In this document: piece after piece, positions 34,692 through 43,369 of the stretch | Position numbering within the stretch: the stretch's first letter is position 1 | Layout of the letters: every line of letters starts with the position of its first letter | Assembly: GCA_023251075.1 (NCBI GenBank) | Contig: JAHEZM010000003.1 | Coordinates: 1 to 64,000, forward strand | Direction: 5' to 3' | Source: Flavobacteriales bacterium | GTDB lineage: Bacteria > Bacteroidota > Bacteroidia > Flavobacteriales_C > GCA-002722245 | DNA: 64,000 nucleotides | Notes under the pieces: generated by a model | Told to the model about the DNA's origin: nothing | The model's input: the letters and a program-made list of their open reading frames with translations, nothing else | Database searches by the model: none | Translations under genes and position numbers: made by a program

Positions 34692-35828
34692 TTATACTTC
34701 TGCCTTCAGTTTCAACATTTTACTAATGTTGAGCGACAGGTTCATAAAGGTGATTTTAGGATTTGCATTTCTGGTAATTTGGTTGTGCAAATCTTCAAAA
34801 GCTTCGGTCAATAAAATAATATTTCCACCATGAATAAATGGGGAGAATTTGTACAAGAACTGAGTTTCTTTTTCGTGCAAATTATTGAGCCCGCTGCCAA
34901 AATTATGAACCAGGCATTCCCTAAAAAATCGCAATCCGTATTCAGCAATATTTTTTTGTCGCTCCCTGCCCACAGTAGCTATTGCATCTACCCAATTGCT
35001 GATTTCAATCACATTAGCAGTGTAGCAAAAGCGCATCCAGTTTTGAAAATTTGTGATGTAAAAATCTTCTTCTTCGTTTCCGCCGGCGAGTTCTATTGCT
35101 TTGTTGATATCGCCTGCACACATCAATGATAAAGATTTAGCAACACCGTTTTCCACTGCAAAATTTTGTGTTAACCCTTCTGCAATTTCTGTTGCCGATG
35201 GAGTGGGGACTTTAATGATTTGTACGCGTGAAAGTATAGTGGGTAAAAGATTATCGCTATCCTGACAAACCATTAAAAAAACTGTTTGTGGATCGGGTTC
35301 TTCCAAAATTTTCAACAATTTATTGGAAGTGGTCGTATTCATTTTTTCAGGCAACCAAATAAGGATGATTTTCTTTTTGGCTTCGTAAGCACGCAAGCTT
35401 AATTTGCTTAATACTTCCTGACTGTCGATAATGTTAATAGCCACTTGCTTATTATCTACTTCCAATAGAGTAACCCAGCTTTGTAAACTCAAATAGGGGT
35501 TCGCCAAAACAGCGCCTATCCATTCACTATAAAATTTAGAACTACTTGGATTTTTTGAAATTTCTTTGGTGGTTGCTGTTGGAAAAACCAAATGCAAATC
35601 GGGATGTTGTAATTTTTCCAATTTGATACAAGAAGAACAAACACCACAACTATCATTCTCGCTGGGATTTAAGCAATTGATGTATTGTGCGTAAGCCAAA
35701 GCCAGAGCTAAACCGCCACTTCCTTCTTTTTCATCGAAGAGCTGAGCATGACTCACACGATTTTCATTCACCTGCGCAGCGAGTCGAAGTTTAACGCTTG
35801 AATTGGCTATTACTTTTTTGAATTGCAT
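34692..35828 (-). CDS. holB: DNA polymerase III delta' subunit
   Basis: 378 residues. Clamp-loader AAA-like fold with the zinc module NDSCGVCSSCIKLEKLQHPDLH (about residues 62-84) and the pattern IILIWLPEKMNTTTSNKLLKILEEP, then a box VII-like LLPTILSRVQIIKVP. The nucleotide-binding P-loop is degenerate, as is normal for delta'. The subunit helps to open and load the sliding clamp. It is the first gene of the leftward holB-ricT-gldH-PBP1A row and is divergent from pgk across 63 bp. Confidence 0.9.
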   Translation of the reverse strand: MQFKKVIANSSVKLRLAAQVNENRVSHAQLFDEKEGSGGLALALAYAQYINCLNPSENDSCGVCSSCIKLEKLQHPDLHLVFPTATTKEISKNPSSSKFYSEWIGAVLANPYLSLQSWVTLLEVDNKQVAINIIDSQEVLSKLSLRAYEAKKKIILIWLPEKMNTTTSNKLLKILEEPDPQTVFLMVCQDSDNLLPTILSRVQIIKVPTPSATEIAEGLTQNFAVENGVAKSLSLMCAGDINKAIELAGGNEEEDFYITNFQNWMRFCYTANVIEISNWVDAIATVGRERQKNIAEYGLRFFRECLVHNFGSGLNNLHEKETQFLYKFSPFIHGGNIILLTEAFEDLHNQITRNANPKITFMNLSLNISKMLKLKAEV

Positions 35829-35854
35829 TATGCCAAAAGTATAATTTTTTGCCG

Positions 35855-35862
35855 TATGTTTG
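35855..35862 (+). promoter_or_regulatory. Candidate -7 element for pgk
   Basis: TATGTTTG, the same octamer as at 22238-22245, matches TAnnTTTG and lies 29 bp before the pgk ATG. No clear -33 TTTG at the usual distance. Confidence 0.35.
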
Positions 35863-35891
35863 GGAACAGCAAAATATAAAAAACAAAATAC

Positions 35892-37082
35892 ATGAAGACA
35901 GTTAGAGATTATGATTTCTCAGGTAAAAGAGCCTTGATTAGAGTTGATTTTAACGTGCCATTAGATGAGCAATTCAATGTAACCGACGATACCAGAATTA
36001 AAGCTTCAATGCCTACCATTAATTTAATTTTACAAAAAGGCGGATCAGTAATTTTAATGTCGCATTTAGGTCGCCCGAAAAACGGACCAACTCCCGAATT
36101 TTCTTTGAAACATGTAATTTCTACTTTGGAAAAATACTTGGGTAAGAAAGTAAAATTTGCTGAAGATTGTATTGGTGCAGATGCACAAAGTTTGTCGAAA
36201 GATTTGAAACCAGGCGAAGTATTGTTGTTGGAAAATTTACGTTTTTATAAAGAGGAAGAAAAAGGTGATGAGGCTTTTTCTCAAAAGTTGGCAAGTTTAG
36301 GCGATTGTTATGTAAATGATGCTTTTGGAACTGCTCACCGCGCTCATGCTTCTACCACTATTGTGGCGAAATTCTTTCCTAAAGATAAAATGTTTGGATT
36401 GCTTTTAGCAGGTGAGTTGGAAAGCATTGATAAGGCTTTGAAAACAGGTAAAAAACCATTGACTGCCATAATGGGTGGATCAAAAGTTTCTTCTAAAATT
36501 TCTATTATAACTCAGTTGTTAGATAAAGTAGATGTATTAATTATTGGCGGTGGAATGGGTTATACTTTTTCTAAAGCACAAGGCGGTGATGTTGGAAATT
36601 CTAAAGTGGAAGATGATTATTTAGAAATGGCTTTAGACATTGTGAAAAAAGCAAAAGAAAAGGGAGTGAAATTATATTTACCTACCGATTGTGTTATTGC
36701 CGATGATTTTTCTAATGATGCTCACACAAAAGTTTCTAGCAACAGGTCAATTCCTTCAGGATGGCAAGGTTTAGATGTTGGTCCTGAAACAATCAAAAGT
36801 TTTTCAGCGGCTATTGAAGGTGCCGGAACGATTTTATGGAATGGTCCGGTGGGCGTTTTTGAAATGACAAAATTTGAAAATGGAACTAAATCGGTAGCTA
36901 ACGCTATTGTTACTGCAACTCAAAAAGGAGCATTCTCCTTAATTGGCGGCGGTGATTCTGTAGCAGCAATTAACAAATATCATTTAGGCGATCAAGTAAG
37001 TTATATCAGCACAGGTGGTGGTGCAATGTTAGAATATTTGGAAGGACAAGTGTTACCAGGTGTAGATGCAATTTTAAATTAA
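35892..37082 (+). CDS. pgk: Phosphoglycerate kinase
   Basis: 396 residues, normal length. Transfers phosphate from 1,3-bisphosphoglycerate to ADP in glycolysis. Motifs: [14 protein letters not shown] near the N-terminus, [19 protein letters not shown], the hinge [10 protein letters not shown] and the nucleotide site ending WNGPVGVFE and [14 protein letters not shown]. The next gene follows after 13 bp on the same strand, so they may share a message. Confidence 0.97.
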   Translation: MKTVRDYDFSGKRALIRVDFNVPLDEQFNVTDDTRIKASMPTINLILQKGGSVILMSHLGRPKNGPTPEFSLKHVISTLEKYLGKKVKFAEDCIGADAQSLSKDLKPGEVLLLENLRFYKEEEKGDEAFSQKLASLGDCYVNDAFGTAHRAHASTTIVAKFFPKDKMFGLLLAGELESIDKALKTGKKPLTAIMGGSKVSSKISIITQLLDKVDVLIIGGGMGYTFSKAQGGDVGNSKVEDDYLEMALDIVKKAKEKGVKLYLPTDCVIADDFSNDAHTKVSSNRSIPSGWQGLDVGPETIKSFSAAIEGAGTILWNGPVGVFEMTKFENGTKSVANAIVTATQKGAFSLIGGGDSVAAINKYHLGDQVSYISTGGGAMLEYLEGQVLPGVDAILN

Positions 37083-37095
37083 TATTATAAAAAAA

Positions 37096-37488
37096 ATGAA
37101 GAAAGTAATTATTTCAAGTTTAGCGGCGGTTTGTTTAATATTTGCTGCTTTTACAAGCACTCAAAGTGGTCCTGAAACAAAAATTTTAGGAATTTGGAAA
37201 TACAAATCAATGATTAAACCCGATGGTACTGAAAGTGCTTTTCCGTTTAATGCTAAAATGGAGATTTTACCCGACAGTGTTTATTTTGAATACAAAGAAA
37301 AGTTGGATGGAAGTGGAGAGATGACGAGAGGGCTTAAAGGTCAATGGAAATTGGAAGCCAATAATACTGTGTTAAGTTTGAAAAGTAAAACAACCTGGAA
37401 ACCTGCTAATATAGTGAAGCTAACTGCTGATTCGTTGATGGTGGAGGCAAGTAGCGGCAGCAAATTATTATTCTTAAAAGAGAAGTAA
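37096..37488 (+). CDS. Small exported protein, lipocalin-like
   Basis: 130 residues with an N-terminal signal peptide (MKKVIISSLAAVCLIFAAF). The core opens with ILGIWKYKSMIKPDGTE and then alternates strands (GQWKLEANNTVLSLKS, LTADSLMVEASSGSKLLF), resembling the lipocalin-like/DUF4488-type beta-barrel proteins that are common in Bacteroidota, in which GxW near the start is typical. Ligand unknown; probably periplasmic. Thirteen bp after pgk and followed by a terminator, so cotranscribed with pgk. Confidence 0.72.
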   Translation: MKKVIISSLAAVCLIFAAFTSTQSGPETKILGIWKYKSMIKPDGTESAFPFNAKMEILPDSVYFEYKEKLDGSGEMTRGLKGQWKLEANNTVLSLKSKTTWKPANIVKLTADSLMVEASSGSKLLFLKEK

Positions 37489-37508
37489 TTCAAGCGAAAG
37501 TAAATTTG

Positions 37509-37541
37509 AAAAGGCGATGATTAAATGTTCATCGCCTTTTT
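37509..37541 (+). terminator. Terminator after pgk and the lipocalin-like gene
   Basis: 12-bp stem AAAAGGCGATGA-like arms at 37509-37520 and 37530-37541, followed by a T-run (TTTTTGTTTTT). Twenty bp after the stop at 37488. Confidence 0.88.
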
Positions 37542-37608
37542 GTTTTTAATCCTCCTTTACAAATCACAAATAATCCTCAATAAATCTTATCTTCGCTTTC
37601 CTCCAAAA

Positions 37609-38772
37609 ATGGAAAAGAAAAAAATCGCCATACTCGGTTCATCCGGTTCTATAGGAACTCAGGCTTTAGAAGTGATTCAGGAGCATCCTGATCAGTTTGA
37701 AGTAGAAGTTTTAACGGTGAATTCCAATGCTGATTTACTCATTGAACAAAGCAAAAAATTTAAACCCAATACAGTTGTAATTGCCGACGAAAGTAAGTAC
37801 ACTTATGTGAAGGAAGCGCTTGCGAATGAAGATATTCATGTATGGGCGGGCGAAGAGGCTTTGTCGCAGGTAATGGAAATGGATGCCATTGATGTGGTGC
37901 TTACGGCAGTGGTTGGTTTTGCTGGTTTAAAACCTACTTTATCGGCGATCAATGCGGGTAAACACATTGCTTTGGCCAATAAAGAAACTTTAGTGGTGGC
38001 GGGTGATTTGGTAACTAAAGCTGCTCGTGATAAAGGGGTAAATATTTATCCTGTTGATTCCGAACACTCTGCTATTTTTCAATGTTTAGCAGGAGAATTT
38101 CAAAATAAAATTGAAAAAATTTATTTAACTGCTTCTGGTGGACCCTTTCGCGGAATGAGTGTTGAACAGTTGAGTTCAGTAACCAAGGCACAGGCCTTGA
38201 AACATCCCAATTGGGATATGGGGGCGAAAATCACCATTGATTCTGCATCGATGATGAATAAAGGATTAGAAGTGATTGAGGCGCGTTGGTTGTTTGGCCT
38301 GCAGCCCGATCAAATTGATGTGGTAGTACATCCGCAATCCATCGTTCATTCTATTGTTCAATTTGAAGATGGATCGATGAAAGCACAAATGGGATTGCCC
38401 GATATGAAATTGCCCATTCAATACGCAATGGCCTATCCACAAAGGTTAAAATCGTCTTTTAAAAGATTTAACTTTTTAAATTACCCATCGCTCACATTTG
38501 AATCGGCCGATACAAAAACTTTTCGTAATCTTGCTTTAGCATACAGCGCTCTGAGGAAAGGGGGAAATTCACCTTGTATTTTAAACGCAGCAAATGAAGT
38601 AGTGGTAGATGCATTCCTGAAAGATAAAGTGCGGTTTTTGGAGATGCCTGATATAATTGAGCAATGTATGAGTGCCGTACAATTTGTGGCGCAACCTACA
38701 TTACAGGATTATTTGAATTGCGATCGGGAAACAAGAGCGTTGGCGAAAGAAATTATTTTAAAAACTGTTTGA
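37609..38772 (+). CDS. dxr: 1-deoxy-D-xylulose 5-phosphate reductoisomerase
   Basis: 387 residues from the ATG at 37609 (MEKKKIAILGSSGSIG); the open frame extends 28 codons upstream across the terminator, so that extension is rejected. Converts DXP to MEP with NADPH in the MEP isoprenoid pathway. GSSGSIG binds NADPH, VDSEHSAIFQCL holds the metal-binding Asp and Glu, and SMMNKGLEVIEARWLFG is the flexible-loop region with the other metal Glu. Family length is about 390. rseP follows after 9 bp, as in many bacteria. Confidence 0.96.
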   Translation: MEKKKIAILGSSGSIGTQALEVIQEHPDQFEVEVLTVNSNADLLIEQSKKFKPNTVVIADESKYTYVKEALANEDIHVWAGEEALSQVMEMDAIDVVLTAVVGFAGLKPTLSAINAGKHIALANKETLVVAGDLVTKAARDKGVNIYPVDSEHSAIFQCLAGEFQNKIEKIYLTASGGPFRGMSVEQLSSVTKAQALKHPNWDMGAKITIDSASMMNKGLEVIEARWLFGLQPDQIDVVVHPQSIVHSIVQFEDGSMKAQMGLPDMKLPIQYAMAYPQRLKSSFKRFNFLNYPSLTFESADTKTFRNLALAYSALRKGGNSPCILNAANEVVVDAFLKDKVRFLEMPDIIEQCMSAVQFVAQPTLQDYLNCDRETRALAKEIILKTV

Positions 38773-38781
38773 AACTGATCA

Positions 38782-40119
38782 ATGGAAGAATTTTTTGTAA
38801 AAGCTATTAGTTTAATTTTAAGCTTGTCGATATTGGTTTTATTGCACGAAGCCGGGCATTTTATTCCTGCTCGTTTATTTAAAACCAAAGTGGAAAAATT
38901 CTATTTGTTTTTTGATCCTTGGTTTTCCTTATTCAAATACAAAAAAGGAGATACTGAATATGGTATCGGTTGGATTCCGCTGGGAGGTTATGTAAAAATT
39001 GCCGGAATGATTGATGAATCGATGGATAAAGAGGCGATGAAACAACCTGCTCAACCCTGGGAATTCCGTTCTAAACCAGCTTGGCAACGTTTGATTATTA
39101 TGATTGGTGGGGTAACGGTGAATGCATTGCTGGCCTGGGCAATTTATAGCATGTCGTTGTTTACCTGGGGTAAAGAAGTATTGCCTTTGGAAAACACAAA
39201 ATATGGCTTGGCTGCCGATTCTTTAATGTACCAATATGGCTTTAAAGATGGTGATGTTATTACGGCAATTGATACTGTAAAAGCCTACGATCTTAAATCC
39301 ATCAGCGAGGAAATTTTATTGAATGAAAGAAGAACCATTCACATCAGCAGAAATGGAAAAGATACTATTATTCAGCTTCCGGAAGATTGTCAGGATGAAA
39401 TTCTCGATAAGTTAGATGGTCCGCTTTTCTCCATTCGTATGCCTTTTATAATTGATAGTGTAATTCAAGATACTTCGGCTCCTGCCTTCGCTTCCACCTT
39501 AAAAAAAGGAGATCAGGTGATAGGAGTAAATACAGTGGCTACACCTTATTTTCAAGATTATAGCAAAGAAATAGCAAAGTTCGCCCACAAAAAAGTACAG
39601 TTAAAAACAATAAGAGGAAAAGACACATTAATGATTCCTTGCGGTGTTGATGCCGATGGTCGTATTGGAACTTATTCGAAAGGACTAGATCATTATTTCA
39701 CCTTTACCAAGAAAGAATACGGATTTTTTGAAGCTATTCCTGCCGGTTTAGGTGAGGCAACAGATCGATTGAGTGGTTATGTAAAACAGTTTAAATTGAT
39801 TTTTTCCAAAGCTGGAATTAAAAAAGTGGGTGGTCCATTATCCATGGGAAGTTTATTCCCTTCCTCTTTTGGAGAACATTATTGGGAACACTTTTGGGCA
39901 ATGACTGCCTTGCTTTCCGTTATTTTGGCTTTTATGAATTTATTACCTATTCCTGCTTTGGATGGCGGACATGTAATGTTTCTTTTGTATGAAATGATCT
40001 TCAGAAGAAAACCAGGTGAAAAATTCATGGAGTATGCTCAAATGACAGGGATGGTTTTATTGTTGGGCTTAATGGCTTACGCACTATTTAACGATGTGCT
40101 GAGGTTTATTATTAACTAA
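38782..40119 (+). CDS. rseP: Site-2 intramembrane zinc protease RseP
   Basis: 445 residues. M50 metalloprotease motif LLHEAGHF with His22, Glu23 and His26 in the first membrane helix, and the second motif NLLPIPALDGGHV in the last part, providing the Asp ligand. Two PDZ-like regions lie between (for example YGFKDGDVITAIDTVKAYD and LKKGDQVIGVNT). RseP-type proteases cut anti-sigma factors or signal-peptide remnants in the membrane. Nine bp downstream of dxr, so in one operon. Confidence 0.95.
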   Translation: MEEFFVKAISLILSLSILVLLHEAGHFIPARLFKTKVEKFYLFFDPWFSLFKYKKGDTEYGIGWIPLGGYVKIAGMIDESMDKEAMKQPAQPWEFRSKPAWQRLIIMIGGVTVNALLAWAIYSMSLFTWGKEVLPLENTKYGLAADSLMYQYGFKDGDVITAIDTVKAYDLKSISEEILLNERRTIHISRNGKDTIIQLPEDCQDEILDKLDGPLFSIRMPFIIDSVIQDTSAPAFASTLKKGDQVIGVNTVATPYFQDYSKEIAKFAHKKVQLKTIRGKDTLMIPCGVDADGRIGTYSKGLDHYFTFTKKEYGFFEAIPAGLGEATDRLSGYVKQFKLIFSKAGIKKVGGPLSMGSLFPSSFGEHYWEHFWAMTALLSVILAFMNLLPIPALDGGHVMFLLYEMIFRRKPGEKFMEYAQMTGMVLLLGLMAYALFNDVLRFIIN

Positions 40120-40198
40120 TTAACTCTAAACATCTACCTGTTAGTAATATTCAGCATTTTACTACAACCTCTTTTACTTAAATAAGTAAACTTGTTCT

Positions 40199-41059
40199 AT
40201 GCAGAAGTTTACTCTTTTCATTCTTTTCTCTCTTTCCTGTTTTGTAGCCTGGGCGCAAGCCGATACTACACTGTTGGATACTTCCTATCAATATAAAAAA
40301 GTGATGATCATTCCCTTTGAAGAGGATATGTATATCTGCGAAATTCAAAGTCAACTGGGCAGCAATTCCGGAATGAATACCGCTCAAATCAAAAGAACTT
40401 TTCGATATGGAATTGCAAGTGCATTGCAAAATCAATTTTTGTATCTATACAGCACCACTTCATTGATTCACTTGGTGCAGGATTCATTAAAAGATCTATA
40501 TCGTGTTTATGGTTCTATAGCCCGTACCTACGATTTAGTGCCTGAGGAACCTAAGGAGGAACCTAAAGGAGCTTTGGGTCCGGTGCTTAAAAAATTAGAT
40601 TTTAAAGCGAATAAAAAAGAAGGTAAAGAAGAGAAAACGCACATTGAAAACGGACAAATTATTTCTAAGCAAACCTCTGCTCCGCGATTTATGAATGTGG
40701 CCATAAAAGATCCTGCTTTATTGCCTTACCTGAATCAAAAATATGGAACCGATTTATTTGTATTCCTTAATGAAATGGATATTGTTAATGATTTAAGTGA
40801 TCCCTATAAAGTAGCCGAAAATAACTACGATCGCATTTTAAAATTTCATTACACGGTGTATAATCATAAGGGCCAGATATTAAATAAAGGAATTATTTCT
40901 ACTCCTTTTCCTTCAACAGAAAATAGTGTGAATGGCATCATAAAAGTTTATTTTCCACTTATCGCCAAACAGCTTGCTACTAAGTTGCCTCAACCTAAAG
41001 TTTTGAAAGTGCAAGAGGTGAATTCTGCCGACAGCAAAATAATGGTGGAGGAGAAATAA
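40199..41059 (+). CDS. Exported protein of unknown function (286 aa)
   Basis: Signal peptide ending near residue 20 (CFVAWAQ). The rest is alpha/beta, with a KVMIIPFEEDMYICEI start and a later DLFVFLNEMDIVND, a pattern that resembles the nucleotide- or ligand-binding-like domains of CsgG-type or other secreted assembly proteins, but no family is certain. The sequence around 115-150 is Lys/Glu-rich and probably a loop. It follows rseP by 79 bp and precedes an aldehyde dehydrogenase by 56 bp, so operon membership is unclear. Confidence 0.7.
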   Translation: MQKFTLFILFSLSCFVAWAQADTTLLDTSYQYKKVMIIPFEEDMYICEIQSQLGSNSGMNTAQIKRTFRYGIASALQNQFLYLYSTTSLIHLVQDSLKDLYRVYGSIARTYDLVPEEPKEEPKGALGPVLKKLDFKANKKEGKEEKTHIENGQIISKQTSAPRFMNVAIKDPALLPYLNQKYGTDLFVFLNEMDIVNDLSDPYKVAENNYDRILKFHYTVYNHKGQILNKGIISTPFPSTENSVNGIIKVYFPLIAKQLATKLPQPKVLKVQEVNSADSKIMVEEK

Positions 41060-41115
41060 TCTTCGTGATCACGAGCCGATTAATTCTTAATTTTATGAGG
41101 TAAATATTTCAAATC

Positions 41116-42657
41116 ATGGCAACTATCAATATCAAATCGGTTTTAAAAGAATTAGGAATCAATGCCGTTAATTCGGGTGTTTCTAGCGGTAATATATGGT
41201 TTAAAGATTCTAAAAAATATATAGAATCGTATTCTCCTACCGACGGAAAATTAATTGCAAAAGTGTCAGTGGCCTCAAAAGCCGATTACGATAAAGTAAT
41301 TAAAACAGCAGAAAAAGCTTTTTCAGAATGGAAAATGGTACCGGCACCTAAAAGAGGTGAGGTAGTGCGGCAAATTGGTGATGAATTGAGAAAGCATAAA
41401 AATGCATTGGGGGAGTTGGTATCTTATGAAATGGGGAAATCTTTGGAGGAAGGTTTAGGTGAAGTGCAGGAGATGATTGATATCGCTGATTTCGCAGTGG
41501 GTTTATCACGACAATTGCATGGACTTACGATGCATTCTGAAAGATTCAAACACAGAATGTACGAGCAATATCATCCTTTGGGAGTAGTAGGAATTATTTC
41601 TGCTTTTAATTTTCCTGTGGCTGTGTGGTCGTGGAATTCTTTTTTAGCATGGATATGCGGTGATGCTTGTGTTTGGAAACCATCGGAAAAAACACCTTTG
41701 TGTTCTGTCGCTTGTCAGCATATCGTAAACAGAGTTTTCAAAAAAAATAATGTTCCCGAAGGTTTATCTTGTATTGTGAACGGAGATTATACTATTGGCG
41801 AACTACTATCCCATGATGTTCGCGTACCTCTAGTATCTGCTACCGGTTCAACACGAATGGGTAAAAAAGTAGGGGAGGCAGTGGGCGCCCGTTTAGGAAA
41901 ATCATTGTTGGAGTTAGGCGGAAATAATGCCATTATTATTACCCCTTCTGCCGATTTAAATATTGTTACTGTTGGGGCGGTATTTGGTGCTGTGGGTACA
42001 GCTGGGCAACGTTGTACTTCCACCCGCAGGTTGATCATTCATGAGTCGGTTTATAATGAAGTAAAAAACAAATTGGTGAAAGCTTATGGTCAACTGAAAA
42101 TTGGAAATCCACTCGACAGAAAAAATCATGTGGGTCCGTTGATTGATACCGATGCCGTGAAAATTTATTTATCGTCGATTGAAAAAGTGAAGAAAGAAGG
42201 AGCCAAAGAAATTGTGGCCGGAGGAGTGCTGAAAGGCAAAGGATATGAATCGGGTTGTTATGTTAAACCTTGTATTTTCGAAGCTAAAAATTCTTACGAA
42301 ATGGTACAACATGAAACCTTTGCACCCATTTTATATTTGATGAAATACAAAACCATTGAGGAAGCTATTGCTTTGCAAAATGGTGTTCCGCAGGGATTAT
42401 CATCTTCTATCATGACTACCAATCTTCGTGAAGCAGAAAGATTTTTATCGCATGAAGGATCTGATTGCGGAATTGCCAACGTGAATATTGGAACCTCAGG
42501 TGCTGAAATTGGTGGAGCTTTCGGTGGAGAAAAAGAAACCGGTGGCGGAAGAGAATCAGGATCTGATGCATGGAAAATATATATGCGCCGACAAACCAAT
42601 ACTATCAATTACAGCAGCACATTGCCGCTGGCGCAAGGCATTAAATTCGATTTATGA
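41116..42657 (+). CDS. Aldehyde dehydrogenase, ALDH7/antiquitin type
   Basis: 513 residues. NAD-dependent aldehyde oxidation. The catalytic Cys lies in AVGTAGQRCTSTRRLIIHE and the Glu in SLLELGGNNAII, with SAFNFPVAVWSW near the nucleotide site. The sequences ERFKHRMYEQYHPLGVVG and GQRCTSTRR are hallmarks of the alpha-aminoadipic semialdehyde (ALDH7A1, AmaB) branch, which acts in lysine breakdown, although a wider substrate range is possible. No other lysine-catabolic gene is adjacent. Its stop overlaps the ATG of the next gene (ATGA), so translation is coupled. Confidence 0.9.
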   Translation: MATINIKSVLKELGINAVNSGVSSGNIWFKDSKKYIESYSPTDGKLIAKVSVASKADYDKVIKTAEKAFSEWKMVPAPKRGEVVRQIGDELRKHKNALGELVSYEMGKSLEEGLGEVQEMIDIADFAVGLSRQLHGLTMHSERFKHRMYEQYHPLGVVGIISAFNFPVAVWSWNSFLAWICGDACVWKPSEKTPLCSVACQHIVNRVFKKNNVPEGLSCIVNGDYTIGELLSHDVRVPLVSATGSTRMGKKVGEAVGARLGKSLLELGGNNAIIITPSADLNIVTVGAVFGAVGTAGQRCTSTRRLIIHESVYNEVKNKLVKAYGQLKIGNPLDRKNHVGPLIDTDAVKIYLSSIEKVKKEGAKEIVAGGVLKGKGYESGCYVKPCIFEAKNSYEMVQHETFAPILYLMKYKTIEEAIALQNGVPQGLSSSIMTTNLREAERFLSHEGSDCGIANVNIGTSGAEIGGAFGGEKETGGGRESGSDAWKIYMRRQTNTINYSSTLPLAQGIKFDL

Positions 42658-43229
42658 GAAATATATTTTTATTTGGTTTTATTGTTTCATTGTCTTTTTC
42701 TTGTGCACAAAAACAAGAAGAACAAAAAGCTTCTTTATTGGCTTCTTTCTGGAAAAATGAAATAGCTCGTTTACAAAAAGAAAAGCCACTAGTTACTAAA
42801 ATTTCTACTGTTAATGGGAAAACGGATACGATTAAAACCGATAGTATTAATTGGACAAACGAGTTGCACATGTTTGTGAAGAATGATTTAAATGATAATG
42901 AATTGGCTTTGTATGATGTTGATACAAACATAGTGCATGATACCTTGATCACTTCAGATGTAGAAGGAAACGTAAAGTATTTAGATATTCCTGCAACCGT
43001 TATTGTTTTTAATGCAAAAAGTGAAGAACAGAAATTAAGGAAAATCGTTTTGAGTGTGTATAAACCGTACAGTCGAGTTGAAATTATTATTAAGGATAAT
43101 CAGCAACTTTATGGGCTTAATAAAAGGTTGATTTATGATGTGACTTCTGGCTATACCATCGAAGGATCTCAAGACATCAAATTTTTAAATGGAATAAATT
43201 ATAAAGCGGAAGTGAAATTTGAAAAATAG
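42654..43229 (+). CDS. Lipoprotein of unknown function
   Basis: 191 residues. Lipoprotein signal with lipobox LSFSC (Cys17), followed by AQKQEEQK. The body has two short beta-rich segments (SDVEGNVKYLDIPATVIVF and EQKLRKIVLSVYKPYSRVEIIIK) and a C-terminal NYKAEVKFE strand. No domain was recognised. The start overlaps the aldehyde dehydrogenase stop by 4 bp. The TAG stop is directly followed by the family 1 palindrome. Confidence 0.72.
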   Translation: MRNIFLFGFIVSLSFSCAQKQEEQKASLLASFWKNEIARLQKEKPLVTKISTVNGKTDTIKTDSINWTNELHMFVKNDLNDNELALYDVDTNIVHDTLITSDVEGNVKYLDIPATVIVFNAKSEEQKLRKIVLSVYKPYSRVEIIIKDNQQLYGLNKRLIYDVTSGYTIEGSQDIKFLNGINYKAEVKFEK

Positions 43230-43337
43230 GACAATAGTTCCTTCGTGCCTCAGGATGACAAATTTTGGATGAGATTGCTTCGTTCCTCGCAATGACGAGA
43301 GTGTTTGTCATCCTGAGGCACGAAGGAACTATTGTCC
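43229..43337. repeat. Palindromic interspersed element, family 1 copy B
   Basis: Perfect 34-nt arms at 43229-43262 and 43304-43337, with the same core as 4537-4640. The loop holds GAGATTGCTTCGTTCCTCGC followed by AATGACGA, the reverse complement of another widespread repeat motif. The element touches the stop codon of the preceding gene. Confidence 0.93.
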
Positions 43338-43369
43338 ACCACATAAAATATGAAACCAGAACAACGCTT

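Noticed and set aside
35834-35841. Minus-strand TACTTTTG as holB promoter
   Set aside because: It matches TAnnTTTG but lies only 5 bp from the start codon, leaving no room for a transcription start.
43265-43369. Upstream extension of the LRR gene
   Set aside because: The first 35 codons are inside the palindrome; the ATG at 43370 gives a clear signal peptide.
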